DNA of 64,000 nt from contig CAVTJA010000007.1 in assembly GCA_963735005.1 (NCBI GenBank), positions 62,001 through 126,000 of the forward strand, written 5' to 3'. Source of the DNA: WTKG01 sp963735005 (GTDB lineage Bacteria > Actinomycetota > Actinomycetes > Actinomycetales > Demequinaceae). Below the pieces are notes generated by a model, which made no database searches, had not been told where the DNA came from, and saw nothing but the letters and a program-made list of their open reading frames with translations. Position numbers and translations under genes: made by a program. Of the stretch, positions 1 through 8,915 are shown piece after piece (positions within the stretch are counted from its first letter, which is position 1; each line of letters begins with the position of its first letter).

Positions 1-26
1 AGCTTGTCGAGTTCCTCGAGGACTGA
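1..26 (+). CDS. C-terminal end of an upstream gene (partial)
   Basis: The first 26 bases read in one frame as LVEFLED followed by TGA. This looks like the tail of a gene lying before the window, ending 18 bases ahead of the next start codon. Only seven residues are visible, so nothing can be said about function, and the call rests only on plausible codon use and spacing. Confidence 0.3.
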
Positions 27-44
27 CCGGCTTACAGTAGGCCC

Positions 45-854
45 ATGACGTCGACGACGACGGCCGCGGCCAGCACTTCTCAGGAACGTCCCTTGCGCGT
101 GCGCGTCGAAATCATCATCGTGCTCGGCCTCAGCCTTGGACAGTCCGCGATCTTCGGGATTTGGTGGCTCATCAAGCGCGCCATGGACACCGCGCCGATC
201 GGCCAGCAGAGCACCACCATCATCCGATCCGCGAGCGACGTGCCGTGGATGGACTTCGCGTACCAGCTGCTCTCCGTGGGCTTCCGGGTCTTCCCTGCGC
301 TTCTCGCTGTCTACCTGCTCGCGAGCTCCCACGGATCGGCGCTGCGCCGGCTCGGCCTGTTCTGGCGCGGCGAGGGGTCCTCGCCCGTGTGGCGCGACCT
401 CGCTCGCGGGGCGGGGCTTGCCGCGGTCATCGGGCTGCCCGGGCTGCTGTGGGTGGGCATCGGGCGCGCGCTCGGGTGGACAGTGAAGATCGACACGAGC
501 GGGCTGCCCAGCGCGTGGTGGGCCGCAACCGTCCTGCTGCTTGGCGCCCTGGCGACAGGAATCCTCGAGGAGACCGTGGCCGTCGGGTACCTCGTCACCC
601 GCTTGCAGGACGCGCGGTGGGGCGCGCCTGCCGCGATCGCCGCATCGGCGCTATTGCGCGCGCTGTATCACGCGTACCAGGGGCCCGGCATGATGATCGG
701 AAACGCCGTGATGGGCGCATTGTTCGCCTGGTATTTCGCGCGGACGCGCCGCCTTGGGCCGCTGATCGTCGCCCACGCCGCGATCGACGCGGTGTCGTTC
801 ATCGGTCCCGACGTGGTGCCGCAGTCGTGGCTCGCGGCGCTTGGCCTCGTGTAG
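45..854 (+). CDS. CPBP-family intramembrane protein (CAAX-protease-like)
   Basis: A 269-residue protein with about seven hydrophobic segments. It carries the signature of the CPBP/CAAX (Abi) membrane metalloprotease family: a Glu-Glu pair at residues 175-176 near a membrane segment, a His in the LYHAYQG stretch, and a final HAAID motif (H244, D248). The usual EExxxR arginine is missing: the residues after the Glu pair read TVAVGY, with valine where FRG would place arginine. Known members cleave prenylated or signal-like peptides or act in bacteriocin immunity; a substrate cannot be inferred here, and activity is uncertain because of the changed motif. It lies 27 bases upstream of the next gene on the same strand. 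Confidence 0.7.
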   Translation: MTSTTTAAASTSQERPLRVRVEIIIVLGLSLGQSAIFGIWWLIKRAMDTAPIGQQSTTIIRSASDVPWMDFAYQLLSVGFRVFPALLAVYLLASSHGSALRRLGLFWRGEGSSPVWRDLARGAGLAAVIGLPGLLWVGIGRALGWTVKIDTSGLPSAWWAATVLLLGALATGILEETVAVGYLVTRLQDARWGAPAAIAASALLRALYHAYQGPGMMIGNAVMGALFAWYFARTRRLGPLIVAHAAIDAVSFIGPDVVPQSWLAALGLV

Positions 855-881
855 CGCCTTGCCTATCCCTAGACTCGGGAC

Positions 882-3362
882 ATGACCGCGCTCCCGACTG
901 ATCCCGCGGAGCCCGTCACCGACTCCGGCGCGGTCCACCTCGTGGATACGCCATCCCAACGGGTGCGCCGATTCACGGACCTGCTGCACCTTGGCAGCAC
1001 TCTCATCGGGATCACGCTGATCCTGCTGATCGGCGTGTTTGCGTCCGGCACCACCGAGGGCATTACGTCCGACGTTCGGAGCATCTGGGACGTGCTGCGC
1101 GGCTTCCTCTTGGCGCCGGTCAACATCCTCGAGGGCATCGTGACGTTCATCGTGCCCGCGATCGTGATCGTGTCGCTCGCCTTGCGACGCGAGCCGCGCA
1201 GGATCGTCGAATCGCTCGCCGCGCTGGCGGGCGGCATCGTGATGGCGATCTCGGGCACCGAGATGGTGCGCCTGTGGGGTAGCGCGGACCTGATCAGCTC
1301 GCTGTCGGTGACATCTGACGGGATCGTCGCCGTGACGATGCCCGCCTACCTCGCCGGGCTCGCGGCGATGCTGACGGCGGCGGGGCGGCGCGGGGCTCAG
1401 CGGCCGGTGTCGGTGTCGTGGAACATCATCTGGATCGCTGCCGCGATCGCGGCCATCTCCGGACTCGTCACGCTGCCGGCCGTGCTCGTCACCGTGCTGG
1501 CCGGCCGGGCCACCGGGCTAGCCCTGCGCTACGCGTTCGGGTCCGCCAGCGACCGCGCGTACGGCGCCGCGCTCATGGACGCGATCTCGCGCGCGGGCTT
1601 CACCACCGCGCGGCTGATCCGCATCGACACTCACGACGACTTCGACGACGACGAGGTTGACCAGGTGGGCGCCGCGATGAGCCGCACCCGGCAGGGTCGC
1701 ATCTACGCGCTGACGACGGCAGAGAACCACCAATACATCGTGGTTGCTCTCGACGGCGACCAGCGCGTCGCGGACACCCTCGCGAAGGTGTGGCGGGCCA
1801 TTCGCCTGCGCGGCCTCACCGCCCGCCCGGACGTCAGCCTGCGCCACCTCGCCGAGTCCACCGCGCTGGTGTCACACGCCGCGCGGACCGCCGGGGTGCG
1901 CACCCCGCGCGTCATGGGAATGGCGCACGCGCGCGACACGATGGTGCTCGTCTACCAGCGCCCGAACGACGTGCGCGCGTTCGCCGACCTTGGGCCAGAC
2001 GGCGTCTCAGACGACCTCATGGATAGCATCTGGTCCGAGGTACTGACCGCCCACGCGTCGGGAATCGCGCACCGCTCCCTCACCTCCGACACGGTGCTTG
2101 TCGGCACCGACGATCTCACCGGCGCGCCCGACGTCTGGCTGACGTCTTGGGAGATGGGCGAGGTCGCCACGGGGCAGCTTTCTCGCCGCATGGACGCCGT
2201 GCAACTCATCGCGATGTTCGCGGCGAAGGTAGGCGCCAAGCGAGCCGTAGCGTCGGCGTTCCGGCGCCTGAGCAAGTCCCAGGTGTCCGCGCTGGCGCCG
2301 CTATTGCAAGCCATCATGTTGCCGCGCGCGACGCGCGTCGAGATCAAGGCCAAGGGCAAGGGCAAGGTGCTGCAGGAGGTCCGGGACGAGATTCTCGAGT
2401 TCCTGCCCGAGGCACCCTCGGAGCCCGCGAACATCACCCGGTTCGGGCTGCGCACCGTCATCACCATTACGCTCGGCATCGCGGCCGCGCTGATCGTGCT
2501 GCTGTCCCTCAAGCCCGACGAAGTGTTGATGGCGCTACGCGAGGCGGAGATTGGGTGGGTCGCGGTCGCGCTCGGATTCGCGTTGCTCACGTTCGTGGGT
2601 GCCGCTATCACGATGGTCGCGTTCGCGCCGATCAAGCTGCCGTGGGGGCGCGTGCTGCTGGCCCAGGTCGCCGCCGCGTACGTCGCGCTTGCCGCGCCTG
2701 CGGGCATCGGGCCGGCCGCGATCAACCTGCGGCTGCTCACCCGGCGCAAGGTGCCCAACGGGCTCGCCGTCGCAACCGTGGCGCTCGTGCAGGTGTCGGC
2801 GATCTTCGTCACCGTGCTCGGGCTCCTGATCCTGTCGCTCGTGACTGGGTCCGGCGACACCCTCGTCAAGCTTCCGTCCGAGCGCGTGCTTGTGGGGATC
2901 GGAGTCTCCGCCGTGCTTGTCGCGCTGACCCTCACGGTCCCCAAGGTGCGCGCCTGGGCGGCCGCCAAGATCCTGCCGACGTTCCGCCAGACCTGGCCGC
3001 GGCTCGTGCAGATCCTCGGCCAGCCGTGGCGCATCCTGCTGGGCATCGCGGGGAACTTGCTGCTGACCGCCGCTTACGTGGCCGCTTTCTACTCCGCGCT
3101 GCGCGCCTTCGGCCTCGAACTGCCGCTGATCACCATCACCGTGGTGTTCTTGCTCGGCAACGCGGCGGGCGCCATCGTGCCGACGCCTGGCGGCCTCGGC
3201 ACGGTCGAAGTCGCGCTCACGACGGCGCTCACCACCACCGCTGGCGTCGCGACAGCCGTCGCCGGCTCGTCCGTCGTACTGTTCCGCGCGGTAACGTATT
3301 GGGCCCGGATTCCGTTGGGATATCTAGCAATGAGATTCCTCCAGAAGAAGGGTGAACTCTAA
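882..3362 (+). CDS. Large membrane protein: kinase-like middle domain plus LPG-synthase-type (UPF0104) transmembrane domain
   Basis: An 826-residue protein in three parts. Residues ~25-220 hold several membrane segments. Residues ~230-510 form a soluble kinase-like region, including the sequence AHRSLTSDTVLV with H397 where kinases have HRDLxxxN; the catalytic Asp is Ser, so this looks like a pseudokinase. Residues ~530-826 hold about eight membrane segments of the lysylphosphatidylglycerol synthase transmembrane/UPF0104 type, with a PTPGGLGTVE loop. Family members make or flip aminoacylated or glycosylated lipids, but no soluble aminoacyl-transferase domain is present here. The stop TAA overlaps the next ATG by one base (TAATG), so it is probably co-translated with the CcdA-like gene. 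Confidence 0.75.
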   Translation: MTALPTDPAEPVTDSGAVHLVDTPSQRVRRFTDLLHLGSTLIGITLILLIGVFASGTTEGITSDVRSIWDVLRGFLLAPVNILEGIVTFIVPAIVIVSLALRREPRRIVESLAALAGGIVMAISGTEMVRLWGSADLISSLSVTSDGIVAVTMPAYLAGLAAMLTAAGRRGAQRPVSVSWNIIWIAAAIAAISGLVTLPAVLVTVLAGRATGLALRYAFGSASDRAYGAALMDAISRAGFTTARLIRIDTHDDFDDDEVDQVGAAMSRTRQGRIYALTTAENHQYIVVALDGDQRVADTLAKVWRAIRLRGLTARPDVSLRHLAESTALVSHAARTAGVRTPRVMGMAHARDTMVLVYQRPNDVRAFADLGPDGVSDDLMDSIWSEVLTAHASGIAHRSLTSDTVLVGTDDLTGAPDVWLTSWEMGEVATGQLSRRMDAVQLIAMFAAKVGAKRAVASAFRRLSKSQVSALAPLLQAIMLPRATRVEIKAKGKGKVLQEVRDEILEFLPEAPSEPANITRFGLRTVITITLGIAAALIVLLSLKPDEVLMALREAEIGWVAVALGFALLTFVGAAITMVAFAPIKLPWGRVLLAQVAAAYVALAAPAGIGPAAINLRLLTRRKVPNGLAVATVALVQVSAIFVTVLGLLILSLVTGSGDTLVKLPSERVLVGIGVSAVLVALTLTVPKVRAWAAAKILPTFRQTWPRLVQILGQPWRILLGIAGNLLLTAAYVAAFYSALRAFGLELPLITITVVFLLGNAAGAIVPTPGGLGTVEVALTTALTTTAGVATAVAGSSVVLFRAVTYWARIPLGYLAMRFLQKKGEL

Positions 3363-4249
3363 TGGAGTTCTTCCCCGGTGCCACCGCCGCCACCGCGCTC
3401 CTCGCAGGAGTGCTCGCCGCCTTCAACCCATGCGGGTTCGCGCTCCTGCCGGCCTACATCACCGTGCTCGTGACCGGTAGCGCCGAGGAAGGCGTGAGCC
3501 GCCAGCAAGCCATCCGCCGCGCGATCAGCTTTGGCGTCGCGATGACGCTTGGGTTCCTCGCGGTCTTCCTCGTGTTCGGGCTCATCTTCGCCACCGCCAA
3601 CGCTGGCTTCCAGGGCAACATCCTGCCGTACGTGCCCTACGTCACCGTGGTGCTTGGGGTGCTGCTCGTGGTGCTGGGTATCCACATGCTGCGGGGCGGC
3701 CAGCTCAACATCCCTGGCCTCAAGATCAAGGGCGCCGCGCCCACGCGCGCTTTCGGTTCGCAGATCGTCTACGGCATCGCGTTCGCTTTCGCGTCGATGT
3801 CCTGCACGATCGGCGTCTACCTGCCAATCGTCACCGCTTCGCTCAACGCGCAGAACCCCGTGAGCGCCGCGCTGCCGTCCGTCGTGTACGGCATCGGCAT
3901 GGGCACGTCCGTGCTCGCAGTGTCGCTGATCGCTGCGATCGCTGGCAGCTCCGGAGTGGCCGCGCTTCGCCGCCGCACGCCGGTGTTCATGCGCGCGGCC
4001 GGAGCGCTCATGCTCGTCGTGGGCGCGTACGTGATCGCGTACGGCCTTGCCGAGATCCTGCCGCAGTTCGGGGTGCACGCCCTCGACTCCGTGCTACTCA
4101 CCACCGGCGACTGGCAGGGCGCAGTGAACCGCTGGATCGCATCCTGGGGCAACGCCACGCTCGTGGTGGTTGCCGTCCTGACCCTCGGCGCCTCAGTGTG
4201 GCTGTGGCTGTGGTCGCGAGGGGACGAAAAAGGCGCGGCACCCAAGTAG
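3362..4249 (+). CDS. CcdA-like cytochrome c biogenesis / thiol-reductant transporter
   Basis: A 295-residue protein with at least six membrane helices. The motif FNPCGFALLPAY (C24) in the first helix and SMSCTIGVYLP (C148) in the fourth are the paired cysteines of the CcdA/DsbD transmembrane family. These proteins carry electrons from cytoplasmic thioredoxin across the membrane to extracytoplasmic thiol proteins. The convergent neighbour is a TlpA-like thioredoxin lipoprotein, a natural electron acceptor. The gene overlaps the preceding one by one base, and its 3' end lies within a hairpin terminator. Confidence 0.85.
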   Translation: MEFFPGATAATALLAGVLAAFNPCGFALLPAYITVLVTGSAEEGVSRQQAIRRAISFGVAMTLGFLAVFLVFGLIFATANAGFQGNILPYVPYVTVVLGVLLVVLGIHMLRGGQLNIPGLKIKGAAPTRAFGSQIVYGIAFAFASMSCTIGVYLPIVTASLNAQNPVSAALPSVVYGIGMGTSVLAVSLIAAIAGSSGVAALRRRTPVFMRAAGALMLVVGAYVIAYGLAEILPQFGVHALDSVLLTTGDWQGAVNRWIASWGNATLVVVAVLTLGASVWLWLWSRGDEKGAAPK

Positions 4250-4262
4250 GGCGCCGCGCCTT
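4230..4262. terminator. Hairpin terminator between convergent ccdA-like and tlpA-like genes
   Basis: AAGGCGCGGC at 4230-4239 pairs perfectly with GCCGCGCCTT at 4253-4262, a 10-bp stem with a 13-base loop containing the TAG stop of the upstream gene. The A-rich left flank and T-containing right end make it usable in both directions for the two convergent genes. Confidence 0.7.
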
Positions 4263-4296
4263 CCCTTCTGAGGGGGGATTCAGAAGTCCTGAAGCG

Positions 4297-4854
4297 TTAG
4301 GCGATTGACTCGGCGGCCTGCAACAGGCCCGCCTTGCCCACCGATCCGGGAATCGTCTGGACGTTGCCGTCGCGGTCGATCACGACAAGCGCGGGCTGGC
4401 TGACCACGGAGAAATTGGCCCAGATAGAGCCGTCCTCGTCCACGATCTGCACGACGTCGCCAAGCCCGTGGCGCTTCACAAAGGCTTCCATGCCCTCCTG
4501 GCCGCTGCGGCCGGGGACGCCAAGAACCTGGACGCCGGCGGGAAGCTCGTTGAGCGCATCTGCGATCTGGGGGGCCTCCGCGTTGCAGATCGGGCACCAC
4601 TCGGCCCAGAACCACAGCAGCGTGGGTGTGCCGTACAGGGAGGCACCGTCGAACGCCTCGCCGTCGAGCGTCGTCGCCTGGAACTGCAGGAGCGCAGGGA
4701 CCTCGCCGGCCGGGGCAGGCTGGGTGGGCTGCTCCGCCGTGGTGGTGTCCGTCGCCGAGGGCGTGGCGGACGGGCTTGGCGCGCACGCTGCGAGCGCGAG
4801 CACTGCGGCTGCCGCCACGACTGCGAGGCGGGCGTGAAGAGAATTCGAAGCCAT
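4297..4854 (-). CDS. TlpA/ResA-like thioredoxin-fold lipoprotein
   Basis: A 185-residue protein. The start at 4854 gives a signal peptide ending in a lipobox (LAAC, C24), then a Ser/Thr/Pro-rich linker, then a thioredoxin fold with the active site WAEWCPIC (C87, C90) and a cis-Pro region SQPALVVID. The family comprises membrane-anchored extracytoplasmic disulfide reductases used in cytochrome c maturation or repair of secreted thiols. It is convergent with the CcdA-like gene that probably keeps it reduced. A short A/G-rich leader with AAGGAG precedes the ATG. Confidence 0.85.
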   Translation of the reverse strand: MASNSLHARLAVVAAAAVLALAACAPSPSATPSATDTTTAEQPTQPAPAGEVPALLQFQATTLDGEAFDGASLYGTPTLLWFWAEWCPICNAEAPQIADALNELPAGVQVLGVPGRSGQEGMEAFVKRHGLGDVVQIVDEDGSIWANFSVVSQPALVVIDRDGNVQTIPGSVGKAGLLQAAESIA

Positions 4855-4976
4855 GATGTGTCTCCTTGGTTGTCCCAGGAACGCCCAGGGGCGCGCGCGC
4901 ATTCCCGCGCGGGTGGTCCGGTAACCCATTCGCAGCGTCGGCGGCCGCGGATTGGTCGACACGAAAAGGCGGCGCT

Positions 4977-6096
4977 TCAGGACCTGTCCTTGAGCGCGTC
5001 GAGCAACGTGCCAACCGGAATGCGGCCGATCACCAAGGCGGCGACGGATGCCCCCGCCCACATGATCGCGACCACTCCGGTGACCTCGGTCAAAGCCGTC
5101 GTCGCTCCCACGCCGCACCCAATCGCGAACGCAAGTCCAGTCGCCCAACCGTAAACCGCACCCAGGCCCGACAACGCGACCCATTCGGTGAACTGGATGC
5201 TCATCCGTGCGCCAGCATTCGCCCCAAACGTGGCGTAAACCGCCATGCGCACACGGCGCGTCCATTGGACGATCGCCCACATCGCCGCGAGCACGGCGGC
5301 TCCAGCGAAGGGCGACCACCGCATGATGCGATCGCCGTACGCAGTGGCGAAGTCAAGGCCATATGTGTTGTCAGACAACCGCGGATTCGCAAGCGCTTGG
5401 CCAGACGTCGTCGCCAGGACTGCAGGCAGCAGGTCTGCGACGGCGCGCGAGTGGGCCGCGTCGGTCCTCACGTAGCAGGCGTCCGCGCCGTCACTGAAAG
5501 TTGAGGGGACAAGGTAGGCACCCTTGAGGTAGCCAGCAAGCATGGGGCTGTGAGTGACGGCGGAGGTCGCCATGAAGGTTTCGCCGGACCGCCCAGCGTC
5601 GAGGCTTCGTACCGTCCACTGAGTTGTCTCTTGGGGCCCGATGCCTGTTGCGGCTGCGGCGTCTTCAGTAACGATCACCCCGGTTCCAGATGGCGCCGGG
5701 AGACGAAGGAACCGGTACACCGAAGGCGACGCGAGAAACACCGTCGAGTCGGTCGCGGCCGCATGTGCCGGCGCCAGGGTGTCCGTTGTGCGGCGCACGG
5801 CGAAAGCCGCGCCGACGCCGTCGATAGCGTTGAGGCGCTCACATGCTTGCGGGTCAAGGAGGTCTCCCTCACCGCTTTGCGCCGAGGGTTGAACAACAAA
5901 GGCGTAGCCGCCGGCGGCGATCCACTCCTGCTCTGCCCGCTCAAGGGAGTCCACGTCGAGCGCGTTTGCTAGCGCGACTCCCGCGCACAGCCACGCGGTG
6001 GCGACAACAAGCGCGAGCGAGACTGCGCGGCCCGACAACGCATTTGCGATGCCCTCGGTGATAGCGAGGCGTACGGGCCAGGGTCGCGGATTCACG
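4977..6096 (-). CDS. FtsX/MacB-like ABC transporter permease of the exporter operon
   Basis: A 372-residue protein. The GTG at 6096 is chosen because it overlaps the stop of the ATPase gene (GTGA). It has one N-terminal membrane helix, a large extracytoplasmic domain (~residues 30-240) and three C-terminal helices, the MacB/FtsX layout. Together with the adjacent ATPase, the HlyD-like adaptor and a lipoprotein it forms a tripartite efflux-type complex. It is the last gene of a minus-strand operon. The substrate is unknown; peptide export or immunity to a peptide is the usual role of such sets in Gram-positive bacteria. Confidence 0.7.
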
Positions 6097-6745
6097 CTGC
6101 GACCGCTCCCGCACCCTGGACGAGTCGCCCGTCGACCAAACGCAGGGTCACGTCGCAACGCGCGGCCGCCTCCGCATCATGTGTCACGAGCAGCACCGTG
6201 CGGCGCGCGTTCGCGAGAAGTGCGTCGAGGACGTGGGAAGTCGTGTCCGCGTCGAGCTGCCCGGTCGGCTCGTCAGCAAAGAGCACTGGGCGTTCGGAAC
6301 ATAATGCGCGAGCAATGCCCGCGCGCTGTATCTCTCCACCCGACAGTTCGCGCGCGACATCGTGTTCGCGCCCAGCGAGACCCATGTCCGCGAGTGCGCG
6401 GCCAGCTCGGTCCCGCGCCGTCTGCCGGTCAGCGCCGTCGAGGAAGGCGCCGAGGCACACGTTATCCAGCACCGATCGGTCCGGAAGCATCGACACGGTT
6501 TGTAGCACCCACGTTGACACGTCACGCGGCACGTGTGCCGCGCCGTCGTCGCCAATACAACGAAAACTTCCTTCCTGCGGAGCGAGCAGTCCCCCAAGAA
6601 TTGACAGCAACGTGGTCTTGCCGGAACCCGAAGGCCCCACAATTGCCGCGGTAGCCCCGGACGGGATGTCGCACTCGAGGTGAGCCAACACATCGCGGTT
6701 GGTTCGCGGGTAGCGGAAGCTCAGGTCGTCTGCGACTAGCCGCAC
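6092..6745 (-). CDS. ABC transporter ATP-binding protein of the exporter operon
   Basis: A 217-residue ATPase. The GTG start at 6745 gives VRLVADDLSFRYP. Walker A is GPSGSGKTT, the signature is LSGGEIQRAGIARAL, and Walker B is VLFADEPTGQLD followed by the H-loop VTHD. It belongs to the MacB/LolD class that powers FtsX-like permeases. Its 5' end overlaps the adaptor gene by 10 bases and its stop overlaps the permease start, so all the genes are translationally linked. Confidence 0.85.
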   Translation of the reverse strand: MRLVADDLSFRYPRTNRDVLAHLECDIPSGATAAIVGPSGSGKTTLLSILGGLLAPQEGSFRCIGDDGAAHVPRDVSTWVLQTVSMLPDRSVLDNVCLGAFLDGADRQTARDRAGRALADMGLAGREHDVARELSGGEIQRAGIARALCSERPVLFADEPTGQLDADTTSHVLDALLANARRTVLLVTHDAEAAARCDVTLRLVDGRLVQGAGAVAA

Positions 6746-7746
6746 GTCTGGTCCTCGATTACGCCACGAGGATTGAGTAGCACCGGGGTGCCGACCAAAG
6801 ATGCGTCTACGTCTACCTGGCCGAACCCGCCCTGCGACGCGTCCACGCGAATCGGTGGCCCCGCCGCGCTTGGAAAGTAGCACGTCGCGCCATTCGCGTC
6901 GGTGATGACAGCCACCGCAGGGATGGTGCCGACCGTCCGAGGCTGGGCGAGCGTAAGCGACCCAGTCGCAGTCCCTTGGCCGCTCATGGCCGCCTCGATC
7001 ATCGCCACATCATCGTGGTCGACAATGGTTGACTCGCCGGCTCGCAGTGTCGCCGAGCGTCCAGCAACGGTGAGCACTCGGTCCGCGGGCACCGGCGCGG
7101 CCGTGACTGAGACTGACGACTCGCCGGATACGGTCCGGAACACCTCGCTCCCGGACCCAATGTGCTCACCCACACGCGCGGTCACTGCTGTCGGTGCCGA
7201 TGCGCCGGCGGGAATCCACAGCAGTGCCGCGACTCGGAGAGTGCTCCCGTCGGCTCGGTGGCCGTGGTCCCTGTTGAACTCCTTGATTGCCGCCGCGGTG
7301 TGAGAGTCCGCCGTGCGATCAGCGTGCTTCAGGTAGCCCAACCGTGACAGGAACGCCTCCGCTGCTTTGACGTCTTTTCCCTTGGTGCCGGTCGTGATGT
7401 CGCGGAACAGCGGCGCGTCCGCGACGAAGGCTACGATCGGCCGGCCAGAGACAGACATCGCGACGCTACCGTCTTCGATCGCCTGGCCCGGGGCGATCGC
7501 CAGGTTGGTAATGACGCCGGCAGATTCGCTCACGACTGGAAAGTCCTGCGGCACGACGACCGCGACAGTCGTCGATGTCGCGTCGGTCCGAGCGGCCAAT
7601 TCCACCGTGCCCATCAAGGGCTCTTCCTGTGCCGCGCTTTCAAGCGGCGATTCGCTAAGTGCGATCGCGGCGAGTGTCACTCCCGCGAGGAGCGGCAACG
7701 CAAGTAGCGCCACAAGCGTCCAGCCCGTTCGCGAGTCAGGCCGCAT
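6736..7746 (-). CDS. HlyD-like adaptor with peptidoglycan-binding domain
   Basis: A 336-residue protein. An N-terminal membrane anchor (residues ~9-30) is followed by a region like membrane-fusion adaptors (SESAGVITNLAIAPGQAI). A PG_binding_1-like domain sits near residues 130-185 (GTKGKDVKAAEAFLSRLGY and later AAIKEFNRDHG), then a beta-rich C-terminal part. Adaptors of this type in actinobacterial ABC clusters link a MacB-like transporter to the cell wall. The ATG at 7746 overlaps the end of the upstream lipoprotein gene by 11 bases. Confidence 0.75.
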   Translation of the reverse strand: MRPDSRTGWTLVALLALPLLAGVTLAAIALSESPLESAAQEEPLMGTVELAARTDATSTTVAVVVPQDFPVVSESAGVITNLAIAPGQAIEDGSVAMSVSGRPIVAFVADAPLFRDITTGTKGKDVKAAEAFLSRLGYLKHADRTADSHTAAAIKEFNRDHGHRADGSTLRVAALLWIPAGASAPTAVTARVGEHIGSGSEVFRTVSGESSVSVTAAPVPADRVLTVAGRSATLRAGESTIVDHDDVAMIEAAMSGQGTATGSLTLAQPRTVGTIPAVAVITDANGATCYFPSAAGPPIRVDASQGGFGQVDVDASLVGTPVLLNPRGVIEDQTCG

Positions 7747-8359
7747 CGATACCTGCCTCGGTGAAGCAGTCCACCGCGCCATTGGTGTCGAACATGAGCT
7801 GGCTTGCCACCTGGAACAGCTTGGCCTTGGGCGTCGACTCGTCAACGGCGACGCTGTTGTCGTTGAGGCAGGCGCGCAACAGCGGCAGACGCGTCTCGAC
7901 ATACGCGTCAAGCTTTTCCTGTGACGTGGGTTGCAGGCTGTACATCTTGCCGACCCACCAGAGCTCCTGCTTGTCGCAGTCAGTCACGGTCGCTTCGAGT
8001 GCGGGCTGGGAGTCGTCGATCTGAGCCCGATAGCTGGGGTAAATGAACCCGGCATTCGACGTGTCTTCAACCACCTCCGCAACTACGCCGTTGTCGGCCA
8101 TGCACGCGACCGCGGCACGCGCCGCGGCTCGGGTGTCCTCAAGAGTGATCTCGCCCGAGTCGATAGCCGCGTTGAGGACGGCAAGTTGGCTGTCGCTCGC
8201 GCCCGCCGACTTTGCTTCGTCAATGGCGTCGCGCAGGTCTTGGGCGAACGCGGCGTTGCGGTCGGGAGTCTCAGGAGTGTCCTGCGAACACCCCGCGGCC
8301 GTAGTGACGACGGCGATCGCCACGATCACCGAACTCACGAGCGAACGATACAACTTCAC
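7736..8359 (-). CDS. Lipoprotein, first gene of the exporter operon
   Basis: A 207-residue protein of no family I recognise. The GTG at 8359 is chosen because AGGAGG lies 8 bases upstream and because it yields a signal peptide with a lipobox (TTAAGCS). The mature part is acidic with four further cysteines, one in VACMAD, one in VTDCDKQ, one in LRACLND and one in AVDCFTE, which may form disulfides outside the membrane. Its place at the head of the ABC operon suggests a substrate-binding or accessory role. Confidence 0.65.
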   Translation of the reverse strand: MKLYRSLVSSVIVAIAVVTTAAGCSQDTPETPDRNAAFAQDLRDAIDEAKSAGASDSQLAVLNAAIDSGEITLEDTRAAARAAVACMADNGVVAEVVEDTSNAGFIYPSYRAQIDDSQPALEATVTDCDKQELWWVGKMYSLQPTSQEKLDAYVETRLPLLRACLNDNSVAVDESTPKAKLFQVASQLMFDTNGAVDCFTEAGIDAA

Positions 8360-8433
8360 GAAATCCTCCTGGTCCTGCCTGACAAACGAACGGGGCGTGC
8401 ACATTGCGCGCGTGCACAGCGATTGGGGCGACA

Positions 8434-8473
8434 CGCTGGCTGGCCGACCCCTCTACGTGCCCGCCAGCCAGCG
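8434..8473. repeat. Perfect 11-bp inverted repeat ahead of the exporter operon
   Basis: CGCTGGCTGGC (8434-8444) and GCCAGCCAGCG (8463-8473) are exact inverted copies with an 18-base loop. The element lies between the broken small ORF (ends 8490) and the lipoprotein start at 8359. It could end or attenuate transcription from the small gene into the operon, as is common between a peptide gene and its exporter. There is no U-tract, so an RNA-stabilising hairpin is equally possible. Confidence 0.55.
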
Positions 8474-8489
8474 CGTTCATGCCGTCCGC

Positions 8490-8803
8490 CTAGTGGAACA
8501 CCTCGTAGCCGACGGTTCCCGAGTGGTAGCGGGTCACGAAGTCCGCCTTCCAGGAGATGCCGGAGATCCAGTACGTGCCCCCGGATAGGTACTTGATCTT
8601 CTCGCCGACACTGCCGGGGCAACCGTAGTCGTCCGTCACTGCACCGTTCGAGCCCATCGTGGAAATCATCCCGCGACCATCAGGTACGGGCAGGAACTCG
8701 AGTATAAGGAAGCGGCCTGAGATGCGCTCGACGCGGTGGCCGTAGGCTAACCAGAAACGTTGCCGCAACTGCGGCCTTAATCGAGCGGCGCTTGCGCGCC
8801 CAT
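8490..8803 (-). pseudogene. Frame-broken small secreted-protein gene upstream of the exporter
   Basis: An AGGAG stands 4 bases before an ATG at 8803, but that frame stops after eight codons. One frame over, the bases read RKRRSIKAAVAATFLVS, a convincing signal peptide. One further frame over is an open stretch running to 8490, with a Gly/Tyr-rich end (KYLSGGTYWISGISW then TRYHSG). Two indels would join the pieces into a secreted protein of ~100 residues. No family is recognised with confidence. Its position before an ABC/adaptor operon suggests the exported or sensed peptide. Sequencing error is a real alternative to decay. Confidence 0.4.
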
Positions 8804-8915
8804 TTACTCCTATCTGTCGCATTTGCCTTGCAATTTCACGCTAGCAATCGCGGTACTGACTCGCACGCCAACTAGGACCCCATCTTTTGGGGGCACCACA
8901 GGGGGCAGTCGGTAG

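Noticed and set aside
8490..8803. Assignment of the small broken ORF to the lactococcin-972 bacteriocin family
   Set aside because: Only a loose GGT-aromatic and YH pattern is shared; too weak to name a family.
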